Positions 1 through 12,700 of a stretch of DNA of 64,000 bases are shown in pieces. Position 1 is the stretch's first letter; every line of letters begins with the position of its first letter. The translations under genes and the position numbers were made by a program. The stretch is from Morinoia aosen (lineage: Eukaryota > Arthropoda > Malacostraca > Amphipoda > Talitridae): NCBI GenBank assembly GCA_030386875.1, contig CM059567.1:51444020-51508019 (forward strand), written 5' to 3'. The notes beneath the pieces were generated by a model. The model was not told the DNA's origin. It ran no database searches and saw nothing but the letters and a program-made list of their open reading frames with translations.

Positions 1-497
1 CACGTGCTCCTTGATACTCGCTGTTTTGCTTTAGTATAGCGATGCTTTGCAATGTGTGTCGCGGTCAAAATAAATATCTCATCACATGTTTCATTCAAGG
101 ACAATTTCATACATGGACTCTGTGAGGAAGATTTAGCTCAAAATACTTTAAAAATTTTTTTTTCACTATGTGAAAGTATTAAATTTGTAAATAGCGCGAC
201 TCATTTACGAACTCTCGCTCATTATCTCTTCTTTCGAAAACGATAGAAAATTAACTTGCTCCTATGTACCATCGAAGTAATGGCTTCCTTTTCTATGAAC
301 CGAACTGAGCAGCTGTAAGAGTATATTATGTAAAGAATTATGTAAGAGTATATTATTTACTTAGTGGTATTCAGTATGTGCGTTAAAAGTATACATTATA
401 TTTTATCATGTTTAGTAAATTTTAGCCTTTAGTTGCTATAGTCATTATATTATAAGGGCAATGAGACTTTATTATAACCTAAAATCACTGCTCGCAC
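1..497. other. Intron or downstream sequence of brp, nothing else seen
   Basis: AT-rich, with no convincing exon, repeat or signal. It follows the exon K donor, so at least its right part is intron. Confidence 0.7.
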
Positions 498-734
498 CTT
501 GTTGAGCTGCGCCTCGAGCTGGTCCAGCTGCGCCTTCTTGTTGGCAAGTCTGGTGTCGAGGTCGTTGAGGGTCTTCTCGCGGTCGTCGAGCTGCTTGCTC
601 TTCAGCTCGAGGCCTTTGGCCTTCTGCTCAGTGCTCCTCAGCTGCTCCTCCGCCTTCTGGCGTAACTTCTGAGCCTCCTCGTTGCCGCGCTGCACCGCAC
701 CCTCCAGCTTGTGGTTCGCCTCGTGGAGGTCCAG
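498..734 (-). CDS. brp: brp exon K (C-terminal region; gene continues left of the window)
   Basis: This exon has 79 codons, phase 0/0, with acceptor GCATACAG and donor AAG|GTGCGA. The peptide runs LDLHEANHKLEGAVQRGNEE, then AQKLRQKAEEQLRSTEQKAK and GLELKSKQLDDREKTLNDL, ending QLDQLEAQLNK. It corresponds to the insect stretch with IDEQRKQIDAKRKDIEEKE and RKEQMDQLEKSL. The final C-terminal exon(s), which in flies bear the vesicle-tethering tip, are not in the window. Confidence 0.88.
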
Positions 735-3700
735 CTGTATGCACGAAAACGCCTCTCAGAAAATTTGCATGCAAATGCATGTACAGTCAAATTCATTTTC
801 CCTAAATCAGACCTAGCTTACAGCTGGCTTATTTAGAGGATCAATGTGTTCATTGGGCTTTGTATTCTGCGTTTAAAAGGCAAGTCGTCGAAACTCTGTT
901 GAGCATACGTCAACATTTTGCTCGTAGGCTCAAGGTCAATTAATACCTTATTTAACTCAAATTTGTCCAACTCAGGGTCTCATAGCTTTTTTAAATAAAA
1001 TTTAGATGAATAAGAGAAGTTTTATCATAGATCCTAGAAATAAAAACAAAGTATTTTAGCCTTGAAGTAACCAAAATAGAGTCGAAATATTCGAAAAGAG
1101 ATATTCATGTTGTAATGACAGAGAAACCCATATAACAATGTGCCTTAAAGATTTTTTTGTAAAATTCAAAATTTCGAGAACATGCGCCATAGTTTAATGC
1201 ACTTTGGGAAGTGATATGAAATTTAACGTGTTTTAGCAAATTTAAATTATATAGGAAAACTTTCAAAGTATATTGTTTTATAGGGACATGAAATGATGTC
1301 ACCAAATACCGACGTCAGCAAGTAACTTGAAATTTGATGCATGATAATTTAAGAGGAAAATCAGCATTCGGTTAGTCAGGTTAGTGTGTTAGGCAGCAAC
1401 GCAGCAACACGGTATTATGAGTGAAGACCAAACTTATTCTTACGTCAACTGGATCGCAGCAGCGAAGCGTTGAAAATCCTTTCTGTAATCTTCAATTTCA
1501 TATCATCAGTTATTTCTGGCTCATCAAAGTACTTTATATTTTTCTGAACAAAATAGCTTATCAGATATTGTCTTAGTTCAGAAGCGTAAATAATTATTTG
1601 ATTCAAAAATATCATTCATAACTTCTGATGAAAACTGAATTTAGTGTGACTCAAATATCTGGAATGTACAGCACTACCGTACTACCGTACTACCGTACTA
1701 CCGTACTACCGTACGTATTACCGTACAGCACTACCGTACTACCGTACTACCGTACGTACTACCGTACAGCACTACCGTACATACTGCGATCGACCGTCAT
1801 TGCGCTCTATACTTCAATATCTTCCGTCTATATGATGTTGATGCCTATCAATTAATTTCCTGTTCTGCTAATTTCAACACAAAACCCAAATGTTGGACGC
1901 TCCGTGATATTTCTCAAGTTAAACCTCATATCCAAGGAGCGCATAGTAGTTCACCATATTCCGCCTACAACCAATCATCAAGAAAACACTTTAGCTTAAG
2001 AATTGAAGTGATGAGGTAGATTAAAGACAAGAGATACCTGGGACTTTTCGAGCTCTGCGACGAGCATCTCGAGCTGTGACTGCAGGCGTTGCTTCTCTAC
2101 GTTGGCTCCCTGGAGGTCCTGCGAGATGCGGTCCACGTCCATCCTCAGCTTCTGTGTCTCCGGTGTGTCTTTCGGCATGTTAGCGTGGGCCTGAATCTGC
2201 TGCTGAAGTTGCTGAATCTGCTGATTCTGTTGCTGTATCTGGTTACTTTGCTGCTGAATCTGGCTGGTTTGTTGCTGAATCTGGCTGGTTTGTTGCTGTA
2301 TCTGCTGGTTGTACTGCTGTAGCTGCTTTGACTGAGTCTGAGACAGCTGAGTTTGTGTTTGGAGCTGGTTGTTGAGGTGCTGAATCTGGCTTTCTTTCTG
2401 TTCCGCTTCACTTCCTTGTTTGTCCGTTTGAAGTGAGAGCTCTTGGCTTAGCTGCTGATTCTGCTGGGTCAGTTGGTTAATTTGTTGAGTCAATTGCGAG
2501 TTCTTCTGGTTGAGTTGCAATACCTCTTGGTTGAACTTCGCGCCATCTTGAGACAGAGACTGCATTTGGTTTTGTAACTCTTGCACTGCCTTCTCAGCTT
2601 GGTCAGCTCTTGTCTTCTCATTGATGAGCTGCTGCTGCAGTTTGCTCTGCTCGCCTTCTCCTTGAGACAGAACTTCCTGCAGGCGCTTCTTCGTCTCCTT
2701 CAATTCTTGCTCTGTTTTCTCGATTTTCAGACGCAGTTTGTCCGACTCAGCTCTAGTATTGGCCAGTTCCTTCTCTTTACTCTGTAGCTGAACTATCAGG
2801 TTCTTGAGTTCTTTTTCGGCTTCTTTCTGAATAAGAACAGCCTCTTTCTGAGCTGCTTGAGCATTTTGTTGAGCTTTTTGAGTTTCTTGCTGTAATTTCT
2901 GAACCTCTTTTTCAGCCTCTGCTCGAAGTGCGTTGAATTCTTTTTCTTTATTTTGAAGTTGTGTAGATACTTTTTGAATTTCTTTTTCACGGTTATCCAG
3001 AAGTTCTTTTGTGCCTTGCTCTATTTCTTTCGTGGCGGTATTGAGTTCAGTTTTAAGGCGCTTAGCTTCGTCTTTCGATTTCTGCAGTTCAGATTCGGAT
3101 TGATTAAGTTCCTGCTGGAAGTTGATGAGCATGTCTTGGCTCTTCTCGAGCTGCTTCACGACCTGGTCTCTCTCGTGCTGCAGCTGCCTGTGCTCTGCTT
3201 CCCATTTTGAAATCAGTTTTTCTTGTTTTTCTAGCGACGAACTCAATTTCTCTTTCTCAACTGAAACCTTTGCTAGGTCTTCCTTGCTCCTCTCCAAAAC
3301 CTTGTTCAACCGGATGATTTCCTCCTTGCACCTATCCATATCAGTGTTGGACTTCTGATGAATATCTGACGCCTTGCCAATCATATTTCTGGTTTCATCC
3401 ATATCTTTTCTGAGGTTCATGTTTTCTATCTCAAGTTTCTCCTTGACCTCATTCACCCACTTCAGCTCAGTTTGCGCCTTCTCCAGCTTTTCGTGGAGCT
3501 TTTCGAGTTCAACGGACATGCGCTCAAATTCTATCTTAGTGGACTCATTGCTCTCGTGATATTTGTTCATGTGTTTCTGAGAGCGTTCCATCTCGTGAGT
3601 GAGGCGCTGCACTTCGAGTTCTGCCTTTTCTCTGCCGGCCAGAACTCGGTTGAGTTCGGCCTGAGATCTCTCCAGCTTATCATGAAGCTTCTCAACTTCG

Positions 3701-6700
3701 ATGCTGTTCCTTTCAGCGTCTGACTTCGTCTTCTCAGTCGAGGAAAGGAAGCGATCAAGTTGACTCTGCGTAATATGAAGGTCGCTCCTTAGCCTGTCGT
3801 TCTCACTTTCAAGCTTGTCGACCCTCTGGTACGATCGAGTCACCTCGATCTGTGAGCGCTCGTATTTATCCTTAATTTTCTCCAACTCGATACTAAGGCG
3901 TTCTACTTCAGTGGCCGGGTGCTCTTGATAAGGAGACCTCCTTCCCCGATCAACACTCGGCTTTATGCATTGCTCATCCGAATATTTCTCGAGAGCAAGT
4001 TTGGCTTTCTGCAGCTCCATCTGGGTGTTTTCGAACTGCTCTCGAAGCTTGTCATTTTCAGCAAGGAGCTTCTCGCTGTCAGTTTTGTGCTTTTCAGAGT
4101 CGAGTTGATATCTTCCTTTGAACTGATCTGCACGCTCCATATCCACTTTCAATTTGGTGACTTCCTTTTCATACTTTTCGCGCAGCTTCGTCTCCCTTTC
4201 GAACTCCATTTGAGTCTTCTCAAGCTTGTCTTTGTATTTTTCGACTTCAATTTTCAAAGCTTCTTGGTCACTCTTTGCCTTATCTTGGCTATCCTGATAC
4301 TTACCTAGTCTCATGAGCACCCTGTCCAACTCACTCTGCAGAGTGTCGCACTCTTGCTGTGCCTTTTCTTTGTCTACTTTGGCTTTGGTTAGATCTAACG
4401 AGTTCCTTTCAAACTTGTCTTTGTATTTTTCAACGTCAATCTGTAATCTCGCAATTTCGTCCTGATTTTTCGTTTGTTGAGTTTGAGCCTTCGAATATTG
4501 GGACTGAGCTCTCTCCAGTTCGTAGGTGAGATGCTCGACATCATTTTGCAGTTTTTCTTTTTCGGCACCAACCCTACGCAGCTCACCAGCGGTCTTGTCA
4601 TACCGCTCTTTCATGATGGACATATCGACGTTCATTTGCTCCACTTGATCCCTTAGCTTCTCCTCAGCCTCCTTGGAACGCACGCCTTGCATGCTCGCCC
4701 TGTCGTAAGCATCCTGAATTCTATCGTTCTCCTCTTGGAGCCTAAGCTTCTCTTCTTTTATTTTGTCAATGAGGTATTGGGTCTTCTCAATCTCTACTTG
4801 CAATCTCTCGTTGTCCGCTTGCGAAGACTCGAACTTGGTTTGGAGACGGTAGTTGTCGGACTGGGACCTGCCAAGGAAATTAAACTTTCGTAGCTTGCAG
4901 GGTTATAGAAATAGGCAGAGCAAACATTATATATAGCGGCGAAAGTGCTTTTGAGAAAATTGGAATGCACGTTACTTATAACGCCACACTTGAGTATTAT
5001 CAGAATTAGCTGTCACAAAATATTCGTAAAAAATTATGTCATGTAAACCATATTCAGAATTACATGTAAAATAGTAGATTTACCGTAAAATAATACAATA
5101 ATAGAATGTATGTGAACAATACGTTTCGGGGAGCACCAATAAAGCGCAATCTTTTTAAAGAGCATCGATCAATTCACTGTAGAACGAAATACTGGTGACT
5201 GCACCATGTAGCGAAAACATGGTCACAGGCAAAATGCACCGACGTCTTGATGTACTAATGAGCCGCGACAAGCATAGTTAAAACTACCAGTTCACTACTA
5301 GTGCGTAGGTGCACTAATGTGCATAGTTTAAACTACTATCCAGCATCCTGCATAATGAGATTGCACAGCTCGGTCATCTGAGCGATGAAGCGAGCTTACT
5401 TGTCGAATTTTTCGAGTGTCCTCTCGACCTCGCGATTAGCCGCGTCTCTCTCGTCTTGAGCTTTGGTGAAGTGAATCTGCATCTTCTCGAGCTTGTCCTT
5501 GAGGATCTCGACTTCTGTGGCGCGGTCGTCTCTCTCCATCTGCAATGCCAGGTCGTCTTTCTAGATTGAACCATTACGTGCAAACTTGATTACCTTTAGC
5601 TAGGCTTACTCAAACTTACTTCTACGACTCCCACGATACACCAGTAATGAGGATCACGCTTGTGGCTGAAAAAGAACGAGCGTTAATTTTACCGTTGTAG
5701 TCACCAGTGATCTGAATGATGCATGTCAATGACATGCTCGTGAAGAAGATTGCAGAAAACGTCTGTTTGAATGTAAAATAAATGCGTAACAGTTACTCGC
5801 TCCTACGCCTCTATCTTCAAGCGATTGTTCATTCGGCGCTGAAGAGATGGAAGATGCAAAAAAAGAACTGCGAAAAGGAAAGGCCAGCTATGCAGACGAG
5901 CGTATTTGGAACAGAACAATGAGTTCTCCAAGCGCACAGAGCAGCAATAGTTACTGTTTGTCCGTCCTGAACGCTCAATAGGCTCAGAGCGAAATTTTTG
6001 GAATTATAATGAAGGCCTTTCTTCAATATTTTTAGCCGTATAAATTTGTTCGTATAATTTAGGAAGAGAGTGAAGCATGAAAACGTCATTCGTAGTGAGA
6101 TGCACAGTGGTACTGTCCTCGCTGTAAAAGAAAGTACTTTCACAGTATATGGATGTACAGGGCGCAGTACTCAATCCTGCATTTTCGAGAAGGCTGTGAG
6201 AGCCTAAACTGCAGGATTGACTGCCTCATTTTGTGCGTGAGCCCCGCCGCTGGATAATTGGCACTGCAAAACAACGTCCAGTTGGCCTTTGATGCCATCA
6301 AATTTGAGGCGTCGAGAAAAATTCGAACAATATTTGTGCAAATGTTACCACTACTTCATTTTGTACTGCCAACTGACTGTACTGAGAGCCAAAACTTACC
6401 GGACGAACCTAGTGCGGCAAAACACCCCCTGAGTGAGTTTATAATATTCAGCCCTACACGAAGCCACGCTATTCGTCAACAAACAAGAAGTCGAGAACTT
6501 AGTTTACAAATCTTTATTTCCCTTCATCAGTTGTTGTTGAATGAATAAAAGTGTACTGTTGACTCCAATAAATGAGATGAATAGTTAATAAATTTTCTTT
6601 TTCAGTTTCCCTCATTTATCCAATTGACGTTGTTTTAAGATCTGGACTAATGAGGTTAATTAAGAGACTTGTTAACGACCGTTTGAGCATGTAACGTTCG

Positions 6701-9700
6701 TAAAAATTTGCACAAGGTTTGTACACTAGATTCCATCTGCGTTCTAACGCGATTCCATCATTTGAAAATTGGAAAATGCGTTTTTTGTTGTTGCGATCGG
6801 CAGTTCCGCGCCATGGCAATTCCATCAAAAATATCTAAGCATTTTGACAATTACGAATACTCAGCAGGGCTATATTTTCCTTGACAAAACAAGATCAAAT
6901 CAGAGCATAAAATTTAACTCACTGATTCTAATTTGCCAATTAAATCAGTCAAAAAATAGGAATTTAGACGTCATAGATGCTTCAACCACGGTGAAATAGG
7001 AGTTTGGACGCAATAGACACATTCAACTCCAGTTTCAACCACCTCGAAATTTCAAAGCACAATCCATGACAGTCGAGTTTCATGCTCTCACACTCAACAC
7101 TACAGAGCTGATCATCCAAAGCCAGTTGGAGCGGCGTGTTGAGACTCGAACGGAGAGAACAGATTGCACTTTTATTGAACCCAAGGAATAAGTTTGATGT
7201 CTTCCTGAAATCCTGGTCTACAGCAGCAGAAGTAAAATTAGAGTGATGACATTTTTGGAAAAACACATTGTTGACAAATTGTATTTTTTGTAAAGGGAAA
7301 ATGGGTACTAAGAGATATTGAAAACTAACATAAAAGTATGATACTGAAGTGAAAACGTTGTAATTAGTCAGTAGAAAATAGGAGCTGAGGTATATAGCTA
7401 CTAGCAAGAACTCTATAGTGTACCAGGGATGTTAAGGTACTGTCACTGAGAGATACCATGCAGCATGTTTCATTCCACACTGAATAGGGTGTATGCATTA
7501 AAGCGAAATGATTATATGATGATATGAATAATAATGGTAACGATCCAAGCACTTAGCACAGTATGTAGTTCAATACAAACGGATAATAATGGAAAGCGCG
7601 AAAGTGTGGTATACGGTAGGCCCCAAATGCGAACACTTGGTCGTTATGCTGAGCAATAGACCGCGCTTCAATGGGATACACAAAGTAAGGGGGTCATTCA
7701 GAGAAGCCGCTCAGCACACACGGACCCAAAGTTGGGCACGGGCAGAAGAAAAGGTAGCAGGAGGTAGCAGCGGGTATGTTACCTACTCACAGATATCTGT
7801 CACACTTGCATGGCGAGAGACAAAGATCAGAGTCATTCACTTCTATACGTGAGCATGTAAAAAGCCAGAGAAGCGACACGTATATTTTCCGATATAATGA
7901 GCCCAATACTACACATATAAACATCGATCTTAAAGCCTTCTGCGTGTAAGAAAATACTTCGGTGCAAGTCCTGGAAGTAGCTTTGAACCTTAGAATTTCC
8001 CACCTTCTTTCCTGTTGCCTAAAATTTATTCAGAACATTTCACGATAGCTTTTCTCATTTTGGTAAAATAAGTGTAGAAAGATGTGGTAACTCATCACAG
8101 ATAGTGCACGAATGCGTTTCCGACAAATTCGGCGGTAATTCCCCAAAGACTGCATGACATTTGTTGGTAATAATACGTAACTAGATGACGCACGGTAATA
8201 AATCTCAACTTCTGATAGTTCCAAGAGATTTTTAAACCGCGTAACTTAACGTCAGTGGCGCAAAGAAAACATCAATTTGAATACTTCCGAGACTTGCAGA
8301 AATACTTTCATAAGCGCAAGAGCTGAAGCTGAGATTAGTATCAGCACTGATGAGAGAAAGAGCATAGCTACGGAGATCGTCTTACCTACACTCGCAAGCA
8401 GCAGCACCGCGAGCCTCAGCTCTCTACAAGCCTTACGGCAAGCCAGACCTCAGAAAAAACTCCGAAAAATTCATTCGTATACAAAATTTAGCGATGTCCC
8501 TTCCTTCTGAAGAACAGAGGTACCGTAAAGTAGTTGTGAGTGCTTTGGCCGAGCTGAGCGTCATAAGTTTATCAGAAAAGAGCAATTTATTGTAGTTGAA
8601 AAAAGGATCGTGTTTTGTTACCTATAAAGTGAACTAATTACTCTATTCACGGCAAAATTTTGAAGCCCAGGGTCCATTTTTGAGGAGGAAGTTCTTATCT
8701 CATAGTGCTAAATCAGATTTATGTAAATAATAAAAATATCATAACAAAATGATTTGTTTATAAGGGTCAGTATTTCTTCAACAGGTTCCGTAAGAATCTG
8801 TTATTGTCAGTCATCGGGACACCCGAAGCCAAGAAAAATTATCAAAAAATGAACTTTCACCTTGTGTGATTCTTCGATCAAGTAGTTGATGTCAAGATAG
8901 TGCACCAAGTTATCCAGTGGCAAGCATACCTCACAGAAAAATTTCTCGCAAAACATTCGTATGTACAAAATACATTTTAAAAAGATCTACGGGAGTTTTC
9001 TAAGACAAACTTATTCACACGATTTTAGCTCGCAATATACGCAAAAATACAACTTTTTAAAAGGACTCACGTACAAAAGTATACAAAAGCGTGGTGGGTG
9101 GACGTACCAGCATGCGCTGAGCCTGTGTGGCCGCCTTGTCGTACTTGTCCTGCAAGTCTTCCACTTCCTTGAGGACGATCTCGCGGTCACGCTGGGCCTT
9201 CCCTAGCTGGCTTTGCAGAACTTCGACTTTGTCTTTGAGGGTATCTATCTCGCTACAGGCTACATCCTTGTCCTTCTGCAGGCGGCTCATAGCGGTCTAG
9301 GGCGAGTCAAGCAAGTGACCAGGTAGAGAAAACACCACACTCAACACAGGGCTCAATTTGTTCACTTGTTGCACAATACGACACTCAACATAAAAGCTCA
9401 TTTCTTTTAGTTGCTGCATACCACACACAAAACACAGACTTTTAGTACAGTGGGGATGCAACAAGAAACAGTAATAAGCACCTACACGTTGAGCAATGAA
9501 TTGGTATCCACATGATGATGATAAAGTGATGATTTACACGATCGTAAGTGGATAAAGGCACTAGACACTCAGCGTTCTCTTATCATGTCCCTCCACAAAA
9601 ATTATTTCGACAGTAGTAGATGTTTGAGAAGAATTTGATCGTATTTTTGCTGTAGAATAAAGCTATGAACTCAAACACCAATAATTCCAACGTTTAAAAA

Positions 9701-12700
9701 TTCTCTGTAATCCGTAGATTATTATGAAGGACCAAGTATCTTCTAGCCGAATGAAAGGATGAAAGACTCGGCCGTAATGTGAAGTTAACTTTATGATGGA
9801 ATCGCATCGGTCCCTAATTTCACGGCATGCTATATTTATGACAATCGTGGCTGTTTGTACGTCATCAGAAGATAGACCAGGGCCAGAATGATGAAGCTGA
9901 TGATCAAGGGAGGGTGGTGAAGATGATGATGATGCTAAGGAAGGAATCCAAGCGATGTCATCCATGTATCGTCCTTATCCCGTTCAACACTCTGCGGGAA
10001 ATTCATTCTTTCTGAGCCACAAAACTCACTCCCTTTTAGAAATTATTTTAATTCAATGTTTTCATTTAGAGCATCAGGGATTCAGAAGTGAGATAACTCA
10101 GTTAGGAGAAGAATTTTAAATTCATTCTTCATTTTCCATGAAGCATTATACCGAGGGACACACATTGAATTGCGCGTTTAGGAATATCCCCCTGTGGTCC
10201 TGCTTGTCAATCTTATTACAATACTGAAGACAGAGGAGCTACAGAACCCATGACAGAGGTTTACCGTTGGTTTGGCTCTGATTCTTCACAGCAGCTTGTA
10301 AGTTCGTCCAACTTGCAGCTGGTGAGCGCTACTTCTCATACATGAATGAAGTTGTTCTAAATGACTGTACTCGTCAAGACACATCTTAGGCTGATGGTAA
10401 CGATACAAAATAAGAATTCAAACATGCCTTAAAATTCCGCGCAGTTACGAGCGAGCTGGTTGAACAATGAAAAATTGAATCTATTTCAATTCTTTTGACA
10501 GGAAATAAAGGGAGAGTGTCTTACGTTTCACATAACACTATTAGAATGAGAGCATTGTAACTTCCACTCAAGACACGGACACATGAAATGAAAAATGTCT
10601 TAATTTTTTATGAATCTTGGACGATGCAACAAATGCAAACGTGCAACCGAACATTGGTATAACATTCAATAGGTACTAAACTAATGAACATCCAGCACGG
10701 GAACTAGCTTCAGCGCTGACCAAAACTAAGGGGTGTGATGAAACTGTGATCTTAAATGAAGAGCTCTCCATCGTGCGGCGGGCGTAATGAATACAAACTT
10801 GATGTGCTCGCTTCCTGCTTCAGTGAAGTCGCAATATCGGCTCTCAATATTGGTTCGCAACAAATCTTATGCAACTTTGAAATAAAGTATGTCTGCAAGA
10901 CAGTGAATGTGGGCCATGTTAGCGGTTCTCACGTTGTACTCTTTGTCTATCAAAATTGTGCTTACAAGGCGCAAAATGTGAGAGTCAGATATTGTTACTC
11001 TGCCCGTCTTTGAATTTTAATATGATACACCGTAATCTCACTGTTGGCTTCAATGCAGCTTAATCTTTATATTCCATGTGACTGAATTGATTTATTTTGA
11101 GGACCCAAAATGCATACCTTGTATTTTTGCGGTAATTGCTTCTAGTTGGGATAACTATTTCGCAACAATAGCTATGAGTCTCAGGAACAGCTCTACATGA
11201 TACAATCGGAACCCTTATATCTCCATTGCACAGGTGGATTGAGTTACAGCTTCAGATTTGGGAATGCAGACGAAGTTCATTTTAATTTACTGGTTGGAAT
11301 TTTCTAAATTATTTTCAATGAGATCAAGTTACGTTAAATGTCGGACTTGCGACCGCCCAAACTATGCAATTGCACCGTGCTGCGTAGCAAGAAGCGAGAG
11401 ACAAAGAGAAAGAGACAAAAATGAATGGTCTTTCCAAAGTCAAGTCATCCGGAGAAAAAAAGTTAGAAATAAGACTGGTAATGTGATAAAAGGAAGAAAT
11501 TTTAAAAAATGGCAGCTTCGAAAGCACGTCAAGAAATAAAGGAATAAAAGACTAAAATGCCGCGCTAAACTTCAGCAAACAAATCACGAAAAAAAAACAT
11601 TCTTCAGGGGAAATAAAAGATAATAAATCGTGCAAGGGAAACATTGACAAGATCAAAAGTGCAGACATAAATTATTATAATTGATTTCATGTAAATATTC
11701 ATGAGCACATTTTCATGTATTAATAGTGATATGATTACGTACACAGTAACTTTAGGAGTACAAATAGGATTACAGAAAAATACTATTGCAAATAAATATA
11801 TAATTGCACATAAAAACGCGATAGAATTTTTATAGCAATTAATTTTATGAAATTTGACCTCGTTTTTCATAATAAGAACGAATGGTAATCAAATTGGGTT
11901 GTCTTTATAAGTAAAATTTCGAAATTAAAATGAGTTGTCGCTATCAGTGAAATTTTGGTGTTCACGAGACATGGAGCTCTGTAGCAACCTTGGCCTGAGG
12001 AATTCCTAGGAGTTGACTTTTTGACTTTGAAATCATATTTCTTTCAAGTGAAAAGGACTCCAATTAAAGTTGCAATTAGCTAACTCGAAACTCGGTAATA
12101 AAATGAGTCATTGACATGTCTATGACATACTTTCAACTCGTCATTATCTACTTGCATTCAAATTTAGTTTGAAACTCAACAGGCTGAATGCCTTTTTTCA
12201 GTATAAATATTGGAACAATTCAAAACTCATCACAAACAGATCAAGATCATTAACCGCTCGTAAGGTTCATAAGATTGAAGCATAGTATCGTATGCAATAC
12301 TCGATGACGAGCCCTCAAAAAAGAACAACTCAATAATGAGAGAGGGGAGTGACACAGGAGTGATGTGTACACCTCAGCCTGCTACTCACAGCGAGCTTGT
12401 CCATTTTCTCCCTGGTTCTGTCCAGTTCGAGCAGCGCGTCTTCTTTGTCCTTGTTGAGACGCGCCGTCTGGCCGTGCGTCTTGTCCAGCTGGCTCTGTAG
12501 CTGCTCGTACTCGTATGCGTGCTTGTCGCGTTCGGCTTGCACCTGTAAAGTTCACATACTTCGTAAGGGTTGAACTGTCCTGAAAGGCGATGAGTTCAAT
12601 AGGTCTATACCTGATTTTCGCAATAATATCAAGTTGTTACAATTTTTTAGCGTAGAGTAACTGCAATGAAAGGAAATAGCCCGTGAATTAGGGCCCCTTA

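Noticed and set aside
2089-4893. Plus-strand leucine/phenylalanine-rich open frames opposite brp exon J
   Set aside because: They are antisense reflections of Lys/Glu/Gln-rich coiled-coil codons and have no family features or splice context.
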